A stretch of 64,000 bases of DNA from Meconema thalassinum (taxonomy: Eukaryota; Arthropoda; Insecta; Orthoptera; Tettigoniidae): contig OX336388.2 in the NCBI GenBank assembly GCA_946902985.2, forward strand, positions 1,499,740,545-1,499,804,544, given 5' to 3'. The position numbers and the translations under genes were made by a program. The notes beneath the pieces were generated by a model that did no database searches, had not been told where the DNA came from, and saw nothing but the letters and a program-made list of their open reading frames with translations. Positions 1 through 11,358 of the stretch are shown one piece after another. The number at the start of each line of letters is the position of its first letter. Positions within the stretch are counted from its first letter, which is position 1.

Positions 1-1752
1 TCCGAAAAGTATGAGACATTTTTTCACATTGGCGATATATTTCCTGGGCTGACTTTTTCCTCCAGATTCCCTCTATAAAAACTGGGCCAAAAATTTTTCG
101 TGAAATTTTCCTTTCTTGTTTTTCAATCTCTTTGGTTAAAGATTTGCCACCAATGATTAAGGTTTCTGATGCATATATCGCCTCCGGTTTGATTACTGTA
201 TTATAATGTCTAAGTTTTGCTTTCCGAGATATTGATTTTTTGTTATACCTATTCCAAGTGATTCTGTAATTTGGAAATTCTCTCTTTATTTGCTTCACGG
301 TTTAAACCAGAGGGCTGAATAATTTCTCCCAGATATTTGAATTCGTTCATTTGAAAGATTTTGCCGAATTTAGTTCTCATAGGTTGTCCGTCTAAGTATC
401 GTGAGGCTCTTTCCATGTACTGAGTTTTCTCATAAGAAATTTGAAGTCCCGTTTTGATGGCAATTTCATGTAATTTCTCAATGGAATGAATTGCTTCTTG
501 CCTGTTATTAGAAAGGATTGCTATGTCATCAGCAAAGGCCAAACAATGTACATGAATTCTATCTTTGAGTAGTCTGCCAAGGGTTATTCCCTTAGTTTCC
601 TTTTCCCAGGTCCTGATTATCTTCTCAAGTACGAGGTTGAACAGTAACGGAGATAATCCGTCTCCTTGGCGGACCCCAGTGTTAATTGCAAAAGGCTCAG
701 ATATTTCGCCGAGGAATTTAACTTTTGAAGTAGTGCCAGTTAATGTTTGTCTGATTAATTCTCTTGTTCTTCTATCCACTTGAAATTCTTCTAGAGTATT
801 GAAAAGTGTTTGACGATCTATAGAGTCATATTCTTTTCTGAAATCTACAAAGGTAATGACTGTCTGTCTGGTTTTGCGCATTTGTAGGATAGTTTTGAGA
901 TTAAGAATTTGTTCTGTACATGATTTTCCTTTTTGGAAACCTGCCTGGTATTCTCCAATCAGACGGTCTGTTTGTTTCTCAAGTCTAGTGAGCAGGGCTT
1001 TGGAGAAAATTTTATAAATAACTGGTATCAAGGAAATTCCTGTATAATTATTGATGTTGGTTTTATCCCCTTTCTTGTGCAGTGGATGGATTAGCGCACA
1101 TTTCCAATCCTCAGGTATTTCTTCGGTGATCCAGATGTTCTCAAGAATTGAGTGGATTTTCCGGGCTACGTTCTCACCACCTATCTTCAGCATTTCGGCA
1201 ATTATACCATCTTCCCCTGGGGCTTTATTATTTTTGAGTCCATGGATTATTTCTTTAATTTCTTCCAATGTTGGGGGTTCTGAATCTTGGTTGGATGTTT
1301 TTTTTTTTTTTTTCAAAGATGAGTTGTTCTTTAGGGGATTCACAGTTTAAAAGATCCTTGAAATAATCTGCTAGAAGTTTGCAATTTTCTTGATTATTTG
1401 TTTCCAATGTCCCATCTGGGCGTTTGAAGCAAAGACTGGGTGCCTGATAATTTGATAATTCTTCTCTGAATGTTTTGTAGAAGTTTCGTGTATTATTTTT
1501 AGTAAAATCTTGTTCAATTTCAGCCAATCTGTAGTGATCGTACTTGCATTTTTCAGATCTGATGATTTTAGAGGTTTGTTTCTGTACTTTGGTGAATTCG
1601 TGCCAATTTTGTTCCGTTTTGTGAGAATTCCAATTCTGCCAGGCTTTAATTCTGAAGTTTATAGCCTTGTCACGGGTTTCGTTCCACCACCTATGCTTGC
1701 GTTTCCTGTATACTTTAATATTTATTTCATAAAAAGCATTAACATTTACCAT
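1..1752 (-). mobile_element. RTE-type LINE, 5'-truncated reverse transcriptase pseudogene (runs off the left edge)
   Basis: Reverse transcriptase of a non-LTR retrotransposon, which copies its RNA at a nicked target. The main frame (1343 down to 249, 364 aa) has the RT core: FVDF near residue 165, GVRQGDGLSP near 223 and the catalytic FADD at about 270-273. A second frame (1752 to 1255) encodes the linker before the RT. The two overlap out of frame at a 16-base T run (1298-1313), so the copy carries a frameshift. Below 249 the C-terminal domain continues in another frame (RKISRKIFGPVF-like). No endonuclease domain is present, so the copy is 5'-truncated. The RTE assignment rests on similarity to the 11-14.6 kb element. 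Confidence 0.85.
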
Positions 1753-1814
1753 TTTAGGAAAATGTAAGAAAATTGCAGTATTGATAGATAATTAATTAAA
1801 ATGCTCCACCAATT

Positions 1815-3240
1815 TTTTCCGATTATTTTTTGGGGTCCACCACTCTGCACCTCGCTCTCTATTTGTTGCGGTTTGCTGCATCTATAGGACGAAGACCTAC
1901 GATGCGCATATTGTCATGTAGGATATCCATCCAATTCCTTTTTGGTGTTCCTGGAGGTCTTTGTCCATCAGGCTCGAGAGCAAGTGACTTCCTTACAATG
2001 GACTCTGCATTTGCTCGGGCTACATGCCCCTACCAACGCAACCAAACCTCCCTCATTTTGGCTGGAATAGGGGCAATTCCAAGAGTATTGCAGACTTCTT
2101 CGTTCTTAATATGATCCAGCCGTGTAATTCCCAAGAACCATCGTAGCATCCACATCTCCATTGAGTGGAAGGCTTGTTCATGTTTCTTTATATTAGGCCA
2201 GCATTCGGCTCCATACAAAGCAACAGGTAGACGACTGATAGATAGACTGATAGCAAAGGGATCTTGTGGTCACAGAGAACACCTGTGACCTGGCGCTACT
2301 TCATCCACGCAGCATTCACTCTTTCATGGGCATCCGAGACTGTGTCACCATCAGGTCTCACAACGGAGCTGAGGTATCGGAGATGTGAAGCCTTCGGTAG
2401 TGGGGTGCCATCTACTATGATGGTCCCATCTGTCTGGGAACCACATTGAAGGTACTCGGTCTTAGTAAGGTTGAGCCGTAGTCCAAATTCACGGAACCTC
2501 GCATTCCAGAGGTTGACCAAGTGTTCTAGATCATTATGGGTCTTGCTTGCAAGCATGACATCATCGGCGTACAGTAATGTCCATGGTGGTTGCCTCTGCA
2601 AATCGGCAGTCACTGTATCCATATATAGGATAAACAGGATCGGAGAAAGTGCAGATCCCTGGTGAACCCCAACTCGAATATCGAACTGTTTGGTGAAGCC
2701 AGCAGCACTACGTTCAGAGCTACAGTAGTTGTATTACTGTAGAGGAGTTGGACCCAGCACACATAAGCTTCTGGTACACCATGAGATCGAAGAGAATACC
2801 ATGTAAACTGATACGGAACCCGGTCGAAAGCTTTCTCCAGATCCAGGAAACTCATGTGAATTGTCGTTCTTTTCTCCATATACTTTTCTATCTGAAGCCG
2901 CTTTGCATGGATAGCATCAGTTGTTCTGCGGCCTTTCATGAACCCACACTGGTTAGGTGAGATGGTAACAATGATAAGTAAGCGAGTGTCAATCACACAT
3001 TCTAGAATCTTCATTATGTGGCATAGGAGACGAATAGGACGGTAATTGGTTCAGATAGTTACATCGCCCTTGCCTTTCCATATTGGTATTGTGACGCTAG
3101 TTTGCCAAGCTGACGGGATCTGGTTACTCGCAAGGTATTTTTTAAGAACTCTGCTAGGAACTCTGCACAGTCATGATCCAACTGCTTCCATAGCTCCGCA
3201 GGGATATCATCAGGGCCTGCTTGCCATTTTTCATGGTGTA
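1815..3240 (-). mobile_element. Second LINE (RTE/BovB-like), degraded reverse transcriptase
   Basis: Fragments in three frames together read as one RT. 3236-3040 carries a KQAGPDDIPAELWKQ-like linker and then NYRPIRLL after a frameshift and stop. 3014-2610 carries FLDLEKAFDRVP with its catalytic Asp. 2622-2296 carries LLYADDVMLAS, the catalytic YADD. 2218-2030 carries YGAECWP and MLRWFLGITRLDH. A last piece to about 1820 ends in a PPGTPKRNW-like C-terminus with internal stops. The protein differs clearly from its left neighbour, so this is another family. At least two frameshifts and several stops make it non-functional. No endonuclease or 3' tail was found. Confidence 0.85.
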
Positions 3241-4930
3241 ATATGTACTAACATTTGAAAAGAATTTGTATTGATTGGCAGAGTATTTTAATTAATTACG
3301 GTATATATTTATGGTTTTGTAAATAATTTTCTAGAATTTCTTGGATTGATATTAGACAAAACTTGGTCAAATAATTTCTCATACCATGATCAGTATCCAA
3401 ACTGTCTTTTTAGGAAGAGGTATCAAATATTAAAATATCAAAGCAGGTTGTTTATTTGCAGTAATAATTATGTCCAAACTTAAAAACAATCATATTTTAC
3501 AACATGAATCCTGTCTTGGTTGAATAGAATGTTAGATCTAATGTCATGAATCTGGTCAGATTGATAGTGTGTAACTTGTACGCATTGTGATAATAAATCA
3601 TTTGTCTACATAACAGCCATGGTAGGCAGTTTCTTTTAATGTTATTAACTAATAAGCATTGTCTAGGGAAACTAACCACAACAAATACTGTATTGTTGGT
3701 TCTAGAAAGTATCCTGGTAGTCCCTTCATATTTTTACTGAAGAGGCTATATTCATTTTAATCTTCCTCAAGCATTGGTGAATAAATATCTTTTTCGTAAA
3801 AATATTATTTAAGAAAATTGTAGTATATCTTTTACTGAACTTTCGGCAAACTAAAGAGACTTTAGGGGAACAGTAATACAGGAAATGATTATAATCCATG
3901 TAGTATGGACGGAATGGTACTAACAGCTCAATATCTGTTGTTATGTGCAGGAAACCTAATTTCATTTCTGACACAAGAACAGAAATAAGGTGCTTCAGTA
4001 TACATGCTAGTACATTTTTCAGTAATAACTGTTCAGATCATTTCTTGTTCAATAGAATTCTCTTTACCATTTTTATATAAAAAGAAATTGCTATATATGA
4101 ATGTAATGTTAGAATAGGTTTTGTAGTTATACATACTGAATGTGTTTCATTGTATCCTAATGGTTTTGTTTAAGCCATCTCAAACTTCCAGCTGTCTATT
4201 GAAAGAAAGAAATTATTTATTTTTATTAGACATACAATATTACAAGTTAAATCCTTCCTTTTTAGCATTATAATTCAGACATATCTTTCAGTACTTCATA
4301 TCATTTTATCTCAGACTGTTTTATTTTCCAGGATCACTACAGTTTACTTCTTGTATAGCAATATTTATTTTGAATCTTGTTAATATACCAAATTAATTAC
4401 ATTTGGGTCTAAATGATGATTTAGTTTCATACTATGTCTTGTATGGAAGTGTGTCAAGTCCTGCTACATATGAAAGGGATATGGTATTGTGTATGTCATG
4501 CCTCTATTAAAATACCTTGATGTCAACAACTTGAAAAATAGATGTGGCTGCTGTTTGGTATGTTACCAAAGAAAATAAATGCCTTAATATACATTATTCT
4601 GTAGTAATCTAATGTTCTTTTTTTTTTCTTTCATATTAAATTGTTATATTCTAACCACTATATTTGGGGTTATGTTGATTTTTGCTTTTCCTAGCAGTCT
4701 GTATGAAAATAGATCCTATAAACCATTTTCCTCTCCCGTCAATAGTATATCGCAGTATGGTATCAACAAGAGCTTCACTGAGTACAATATGGCACTGTTT
4801 TTCTTTATGTTTATTGACCCGTTAATAAATATTAACGTGCATTCCAGTCGTTCCGCGGGTGGCTGTAGTTGCGAACTTGATCTTCTCTGTACCTATTGGT
4901 GACTGTCCAAACTAGTGAGCCGGCAAGCTT
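3241..4930. other. AT-rich stretch without recognisable genes
   Basis: Long A/T-rich sequence with only short chance frames on both strands. I saw no protein motif, terminal repeat or tRNA-like box. Confidence 0.6.
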
Positions 4931-5036
4931 CAGCGAGTTTCTGTACAGTCGGTGGCTCGCTCTAGTGGCAAATGTTTGTACCTCAGCGAGATTCTGTCCA
5001 GTCGATGGCTCGCCCTAATGGCAAAAGGTGGTACCT
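4931..5036. repeat. 53-bp tandem duplication
   Basis: Two adjacent units (4931-4983 and 4984-5036) both start CAGCGAG, pass through TGGCTCGC and end in GTACCT, with several differences. A short frame (4972-5157) crosses the second unit; I do not recognise its product and do not call it a gene. A GC-rich hairpin around GGCCTTCGGCC follows near 5195. Confidence 0.7.
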
Positions 5037-5365
5037 AGTTTTGAAGTGCACGAGGTCTTCCGATCGGGTCCGTTTGTGCCCGAACGGCTCCCATTGTCCT
5101 GCCTTGTTGTGCAAACAAAAATTAGTTGGGAATTATTGCAAGACAGAAGAGATGTGAGAACTAAATCTCTGGCATAAATCGGGGATTATCCGGCCTTCGG
5201 CCAGATAAATCCCCTTTCCCCGATTATATTACATCACTACGTGATTCCATTTATCGTCCACCGTTTGGAGAGCTGCTACATCGATTTAAATATGGAGATA
5301 TAAAGAAAAACGTAATGGGTAAAGCTTGGCTACAGAAGTACATCTCTATTAAGGTTTGTTATGTA

Positions 5366-6236
5366 TGAGGGCAATTCAGAAACTAACCTCCGGTTGATTG
5401 AAAAAAATACACCAAGTTAAGTAAAAATATTTTAATATATACATCTTACAACTACATCTTTGCACTATTTTTCGACATAGTCTCCATAACGATTGAGGCA
5501 CTTATCGTATCTCTTCACAAGCTTTGAAATTCCTTCTGCATAAAAATCACCCGCTTGTGCCTTGAGCCAGCCTTTGAGCTCTTCGTCGTCATCAAACCGC
5601 TGGGACCCGAGCCATTTCTTCATATGCATGAAGAGGTGATAATCGCTTGGCGCCAGATCTGGGCTGTAAGGTGGATGGTTGTAAACGTCCCACTTGAAGG
5701 ACTCAAGAAGGGCTGTTGTTCTGCGAGCAGAGTGCGGACGGGCGTTATCGTGCAAAAAAACGATACCGGAAGTCAGCATACCACGGCGTTTGTTCTGTAT
5801 AGCCCGTCGTAATGTTTTTAGTGTTTCACAGTACACGTCTTGATTAATGGTCGTCCCACGTTCCATGAATTCAACCAACAACACCCCTTTGGCATCCCAA
5901 AACACCGTTGCCATCAGTTTTCTGGCAGAAAAATCTTGCCGGGCTTTTTTTGGTTTGGTCCGTACACGGCACAAAGCTCACGATGAATAGCTGCTGCAGA
6001 GTATCCTTTGGCTGTAAAAAACCGTATAACAGCACGCACTTCACATTTGGCGGGATTTTCTATTGCAGCACACATTTCAAACTGCCACAAAAACTAAACT
6101 AGCGCAGGTACGATGTTCACTCGACTACGGCTTGCTGCCGACTGACCTGCTGAGCGCGTGAATGCACAGATGGCGCGCTACTCCCCCCACTACCCGCACT
6201 GTGACCAATCGGAGGTTAGTTTCTGAATTGCCCTCG
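5366..6236 (-). mobile_element. Mariner element with internal deletion (871 bp)
   Basis: Inverted ends read GAGGGCAATTCAGAAACTAA from both sides (about 5367-5398 and 6206-6235) and are flanked by TA (5364-5365 and 6237-6238), the mariner target. The transposase is on the minus strand. An N-terminal HTH piece starts at ATG 6075 (MCAAIENPAKCEVRAV...). It is joined out of frame, near 5975, to the C-terminal catalytic domain (5974-5465). That domain shows VFWDAKGV, FLHDNARPHSA and YSPDLAPSDYHLF, the family's conserved acidic motifs. Full-length mariners are about 1.3 kb, so roughly 400 bp between the HTH and catalytic domains has been lost. Such copies could only move with transposase supplied from elsewhere. 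Confidence 0.9.
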
Positions 6237-6238
6237 TA

Positions 6239-6660
6239 TTATAAGTTTTGGAACTATTTGTCGTACCTGAAAAGTGAATTGGTCGTTTGTACGAGTATAT
6301 TGTGTTGGTGTTATTCTTAATATTTTTATATGTTTGCAGTCTTGAGCTGTTGAATAATTATCTTGGCACAGTTTGCATATATTGCTATTGGTAAGTCATT
6401 AGGTTTGTAGAACTGAATAGGCCTAAGTATGAAAAAATAGTTCCAATAACTTAATTTTTATTTCATGTAAAACTTATTTATATGTATATATATTGGGGAT
6501 AGTGTTTTCAGTTTAATATCTGACGTACCGGTACCGATTGTGTAATGTTCAGATCTAATTTTGTTTTGAGCGAGGAATTTTCTAACCTTAAATAATTTTC
6601 GTAAAATATTAATTCTTTTTTCCTCGTCTCGTTAGTGTGGTCTCTTATAGAATCTGTTTA
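6239..6660. other. Unannotated AT-rich spacer
   Basis: Nothing recognised between the mariner and the candidate LTR. Confidence 0.5.
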
Positions 6661-6664
6661 ATAT

Positions 6665-7469
6665 GGTGTTACGGCTGTGAGTTTGTTTCATCGCTCGCCG
6701 CATGAGTCACAACTGCCCCAGGGCTGGGCTGTGCTCTGCCTCAGTTTATTGCGTGCGCCTTATGCAACAGGACTACTAGGACAAAGGGATGGTCCAGAAT
6801 ATTCGTGACCCAGCCAGCGATGGAAACCTCGAGAAGCCGTGAACCCTGGATGGGTCTAGAAGCATTTATTGAGTCACCGGCTTGCTATATAAGAGCGACC
6901 TGTCAAGCAGTGAGTGAGTGAGTGTTTTTCGAGCTAGTGCGAGCGTTTATCCTGAGCGACAGAAGAGTGGTGACTTGCGAAACCCCTAGTGAAGCCGATT
7001 CTCTTGACAGCGAGGAAGTGAGAAGCATACAGGGGACTGCCTGTGTTTTGAGCGAGTGTGATTTCACTGAGCGACAGAGATATTGTGGCGAAGTGCCGTT
7101 CGAGTTACGAAATCCAGTGACATTGTTTCCCCAGCTTGTGGACAGCGAAGCAGCGTGTAGCAGGTTATCGTAAGTAACTGTAGTTTGTGTACATAAGGAA
7201 GAGGTGCAGGTAGTTTTTGTCAAGGCCACCGGACTCATTAGGACGGATTAACTTCTGTGGTTTGTTGACAAGTGAAAGGGGCAAGAGTGCTCATGGAAGA
7301 GACTTGAGGAAACTGGAGTAAGGTTCTAATTGCTTGTATTTGCTGTGGAGTGGTGTATCTTCCTGGCCGCAATAAAGTTAATTATTTCTTTAAAGGAACA
7401 ATCTGTGTTGTGCTTCAACCCACCGTAATCCAGTTAAAAAAAGTGCCACTAGGGGGGTGGCACGCAACA
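6665..7469 (+). mobile_element. Candidate solo LTR (Ty3/gypsy-like)
   Basis: An 805-bp segment with LTR layout: it starts GGTGTTACGG, has a TATA box (TATATAAG, 6886-6893) followed by a GTGAGTGAGTGAG stretch, an AATAAA polyadenylation signal (7371-7376), and ends CACGCAACA. ATAT flanks both sides (6661-6664 and 7470-7473), matching the 4-bp duplication of gypsy elements, though ATAT is weak evidence in AT-rich DNA. No gag or pol is adjacent, so it would be a solo LTR left by recombination. It is unrelated in sequence to the LTRs at 34 and 41 kb. It could instead be a host promoter and first exon. Confidence 0.5.
6886..6893 (+). promoter_or_regulatory. TATA box of the candidate LTR
   Basis: TATATAAG precedes a GC-richer segment. 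It lies about 480 bp upstream of an AATAAA signal, as expected for U3-R-U5 of an LTR. Confidence 0.5.
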
Positions 7470-7473
7470 ATAT

Positions 7474-8085
7474 CACTACTTATGATATGTATTTTAATTT
7501 TCCCCTGTTCGTTACTTGGAAACATTTCAGGATTGTTTACCTTTCATGTTTCTCTTGGAAACAAAGTAATTAATTTTTCATGTCGACTTGTAGTCAGTCA
7601 TATTGGAATTGCATGCTGTACGCACGTATTTTACTTTGGTCCTGAGTAACTAAATGATTTAAAGATTTATTCAATTAATTTGAAGGAAGCATTCTCTTAA
7701 CACTTTGACGTTGTCATTTACTTCGAAGATATTCGTGGATAATTAATTCTTTTTCGGATCTAATTCTACTGATGTGGAGTATAATTTGTTCATTGGTTAT
7801 TGAACTGCATGACAAATTAGGTAAATAACTTACATGTCCTCCTCAATTTGCGGGTTCCTTGCTTCTTGATATTAATTTAATTGTTTTATTATTATGATTT
7901 ATGTTATATTAATTATTTAAACATACATGTAAAGTTGTTCTTTCATTTAATTATATTTAATGTTATGAAATGTGCTTCGTGTTTTCTTCAAGTTTAAATT
8001 TAGTGCTCTTCTCTCAATTTAAATACAACCTGGGTATGGTAATTATTTCACTCATTCCACACACCAATTCTTGATGGGCTTTGTC
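7474..8085. other. Unannotated AT-rich spacer
   Basis: No gene or repeat boundary recognised. Confidence 0.5.

Positions 8086-8166
<81 letters not shown>
8086..8166. repeat. Compound microsatellite (ATT)n(AT)n(T)n
   Basis: About eight ATT units, then about a dozen AT units, then more than 30 T. Confidence 0.95.
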
Positions 8167-8169
<3 letters not shown>

Positions 8170-8695
8170 GGTTATGTATTTCTTTAACTGTTGGTGACTC
8201 TGTGGCTTTGGGTCATTTATAAAGGCATGAGTCTCTCCTCATCATGTGTTTGACCTGACCGAGCTTCACGGGGACCTTGACAAGTGACAGGGATATTCTC
8301 CTATCTAATGATTACAGACTTTTTAGTAAAGAGTAGGGGAACACACAGAAAAACATTTTTAAATTCTGGAGATACCTTTTTACTCACAACTTTAAGACGA
8401 TTGTGAAATCTCATTAACTTATTTTTCTTCATTTTTATTCTTTGTTTATTTCCCTGTTTTAATTGTGATTCTCATTTCCTCTATAGCTCTCTTCAAAATT
8501 TTGATTGTTATGATCTGTCTTCACCATATTTATACATTTCCCATCTTCTTTTTCTTCAGCGTTTGTCCCATACCGTGACGGGTTCTGCTTTTCTGGCTTT
8601 TTGTTGCCACTTGACAAAGTTTTGCACCTGATCAGGATGTAGGCCTACTATCTTAAGGTGATTTTACATTTTCTATTATTTAATTTAAAAATTAT
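8167..8695. other. Unannotated spacer
   Basis: Mixed AT-rich sequence; no motif recognised. Confidence 0.5.
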
Positions 8696-9643
8696 AGTCA
8701 GTCTGAAAGACTAGACGTTATATCATTTCAAATGACGCATGCTACAAATGCTACACATGTTAGAAAGGCTCAGGATGGCTTCACGCTTCGCTCGAAGCCC
8801 CAGGACTCTTTCAACAGACTCCATTACCCATTAACTTAGGCCTCCCGCGCGGGCACCTCTTTAAGGGTCACCCTCTGTTTGAGTCTGACATCTTTTACAA
8901 CTCTTTCAGAGTCACCCATTATTTGAATCTGATATCTCGCAAACCTCTTTAAGGGTCACCCTGTATTTGAATTGAATCTAACATACTGTATACCTCGTTA
9001 AGTGTCACCCTGTATTTTGCTCTGACATCCTGCACACCTCTTTAGGAGGCACCCTGTATTCATATCTGGCATCTTTTATATCTCTTTAGAAGTCACCCTG
9101 TATTCTTGTGTGACATCTTGTACACCTCTTTAGGAGTCACCCTGTATTCTTGTCTGACATCTTGTGCACCAGGAGTCACCCTGTATTCTTCTCTGCCATC
9201 TTGTACACCTCTTTTAAGAGTCACCTTGTATTCTTACCTGGCATCTTGTATATCTCTTTAGGAGTCACCTTGTATTCTTAATTGGCATCTTTATCCCTTT
9301 ATGAGTCACCCTGTATTCTTATCTGGCATCTTGTACTGTATTTTGCTCTGACATCCTGCACACCTCCTTAGGAGGCACCCTGTATTCTTATATGGCATCT
9401 TGTATATCTCTTTAGAAGTCACCCTGTATTCTTGTGTTAGCTCCGCTCAAAGCCTCAGGTTGCTCGACGCCCCAGGACTCTTTCATCAGACTCCAATAAC
9501 CATTTGCTTCTGCTTCCCGCGTGGCTGCATGACGTCACGCACTCGCTTCCCGCGCGGCTGCATGACGTCACTTCCGTCTCCGTAACGCATAACGTTGGAC
9601 CCAAGCATAACAACGAAGTCGACAAGATCATTTGAAATGATAA
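8696..9643 (-). mobile_element. Helentron-like (DINE/HINE-type) non-autonomous element, copy 1
   Basis: One of three copies sharing both ends. One end, read on the minus strand, has TCATTTGAAATGATATAA, then the hairpin AGTCTTTCAGACT and GACT. The other end (9628-9643) carries TCATTTGAAATGATAA, an inverted copy of the same block. Helentrons, rolling-circle transposons, have this pattern: one terminal inverted repeat at the 5' end, its partner subterminal at the 3' end and then a hairpin. Between the ends lies a 44-bp minisatellite. It has no coding capacity. The TIR-free ends and the minisatellite core argue against a cut-and-paste MITE, but the class is inferred. Confidence 0.6.
8855..9440. 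repeat. 44-bp minisatellite inside Helentron-like copy 1 (about 13 units)
   Basis: Diverged units of the form CTCTTTAGGAGTCACCCTG followed by TATTCTTGTCTGACATCTTG and TACAC. Some units are truncated or fused. The unit length is not a multiple of three and every frame is interrupted. Confidence 0.9.
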
Positions 9644-10394
9644 AAACTGTAACAGTACCGGTAATGTGGTAACTATTTCATTTGGTTTCTTTCTTAATAT
9701 TTTAAACAGATCTTCTTTGTTCCAATTAACCTGAAGTATAACTAACTCTAAAATATTAAGTTAAAAGGTGTTCCAAGTAATATGAATCTCTGTTTCGAGG
9801 GTAACTTGGAACTCCCTTCAAATAATAATATTTCCTTAGAGGTTCTGAGCAGATATTATTTAACTTAAGGTGTCTATAGGTAAAAATATAAAAATGATTT
9901 CAATAATGTGAATTTGAGATCATGAGAGAATTATACAAAACTGTTCAATCTTGAGCAATCAACCTGTTCCTTTCTTCCCAGATACCACACTACTTTTCCA
10001 ATTGTAAAGGGGGTGACTGTGGCTACAAGCTAGAAATGATCCTACTATTTGCTTGGAAAACCACAAAAACGTCTTCTAGGTTGACTAGGGCATGAATTAA
10101 AGCTCCCCTGTTATAGTTTTGCCTCACAATGCTGAGTGAAACCTGCTCTAATCCTCAGACTAGAATTAAATTTGTTGACATAGCCAGGATTCAAAACCTG
10201 GATCTTTGGGACCCTGTACCCAGAGACCATAAACAGTGAAAAAGCAAGGAAGATTGTAGTTTTATGTGACCGTTAATTGTGTAATCATGAGCCACGGGAC
10301 CTCCTTTTTTCGTGGAATCCAAACCATAGTACTTGGCATTTTACTTCGAAAATCTCACATGCATTGACCAGGAACACAAACAGTGGCTATGAAG
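9644..10394. other. Spacer with a possible tRNA-SINE remnant
   Basis: Mostly unrecognised. At about 10,180-10,235 the minus strand has GGTTTTGAATCCTGG, resembling a B box, next to a self-complementary CTGGGTACAGGGTCC stretch, so an old SINE head is possible. Confidence 0.3.
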
Positions 10395-10408
10395 GACGAT
10401 AGAGCTAT

Positions 10409-10733
10409 GAAAATGAAAATCCACAGCCTGCTTCCAGTCTCCGACCGGGTCAGGAATGGAATGAATGAAGCCCCCATCTAGCGGCGAGGATATGAACTGT
10501 GCCGGCTGCCGAGGCCTGACGCACTCTGGTGCAATGATTAAATGAATGACAGATGAAATGATAGCAGAGAGTGTTGCTGGAATGAAATGTTGACAGGGAA
10601 AACCGGAGTACCCGGAGAAAAACCTGTCTGCCTCCGTTTTGTCCAGCACAGATCTCACATGGAGTGACCGGGATTTGAACCACGTACCCAGCGGTGAGAG
10701 GCTGGCGTGCTGCCGCCTAAGCCACGGAGGCTT
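10409..10733 (-). mobile_element. tRNA-derived SINE, family A, copy 1
   Basis: The tRNA-like head is at the right end. On the minus strand it reads GCCTCCGTGGCTTAGGCGGC (A box region), then GGTTCAAATCCCGG (B box). A shared body ends in ATTTTCATTTTC. A perfect 14-bp target duplication, GACGATAGAGCTAT, flanks it (10,395-10,408 and 10,734-10,747). Copies 2 and 3 lie at 27.6 and 62.3 kb. It is transcribed by RNA polymerase III and mobilised by a LINE. Frames that cross it are not genes. Confidence 0.95.
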
Positions 10734-10835
10734 GACGATAGAGCTATAATTAGTATTATTCCTCAGAAGCGGTAAATAAAAAATATCACTTATATTGAAA
10801 CTGTTATACCTCAACAATGCACAAATTTATTATTG

Positions 10836-11358
10836 TTATTATTATTATGTGTGAATGGACCCAGATGGATCACTCAGTACTTTTATGATTCGCCTTTCTG
10901 ATCTTCCATAAAGCTCTCATTCTCTCTCCGTGGGCCATCTTCCTTTCCCCAGTCCACTTGGTTCCTGGTCTCTTTGGAGAGTCATTCTCTGGTGTTGCTA
11001 TCCATTCATTTACCCTGCATCGTAATAGGTTCCTGTCAAAGACTTCCACTGTTCTTACTTGGGCCTTCTACAAATCCTGTTTGACTTGCTGAATCCACGG
11101 TATATTCTTAAGTTTTTCTGTGTAGGTCATGATCTTGTGTGTAAGCCTAGTCGGTGGAAGTCTTTGAACATTTCCATTAAACTTCAATCTTCGTTTTCTG
11201 ATGCCCGCCGCAAGATTAGATTATTTCTCAGTTGCTTTACGAGATTTCAACCTGCATCCATCTTATGTTCTTACTGGGCCAAGAATTTTCCTCAAGGTCT
11301 TTCGTTCTTCCTTTAGTATATTTTCCAAGTCACCCTTCCTGTTAAGTATTAGAGTTTC
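10836..11358 (-). mobile_element. LINE 3' fragment (C-terminal domain only) with TAA-rich tail
   Basis: On the minus strand it begins IETLILNRKGDLE, runs through TLRKILGPVRT and a stop, and ends NDSPKRPGTKWTGERK and a stop near 10,860. A TAA-rich tail follows (about 10,827-10,850). It is related to the neighbouring LINE but is a separate copy, because that LINE has its own C-terminus. It is strongly 5'-truncated, with three in-frame stops. Confidence 0.75.

Noticed and set aside
4972..5157. Small plus-strand frame with several Cys
   Set aside because: It crosses a tandem duplication, has no recognisable family and no neighbouring gene signals.
10341..10817. 158-codon minus-strand frame, with similar frames at 27.5 and 62.4 kb
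   Set aside because: All are translations of SINE family A with target duplications, not a protein family.
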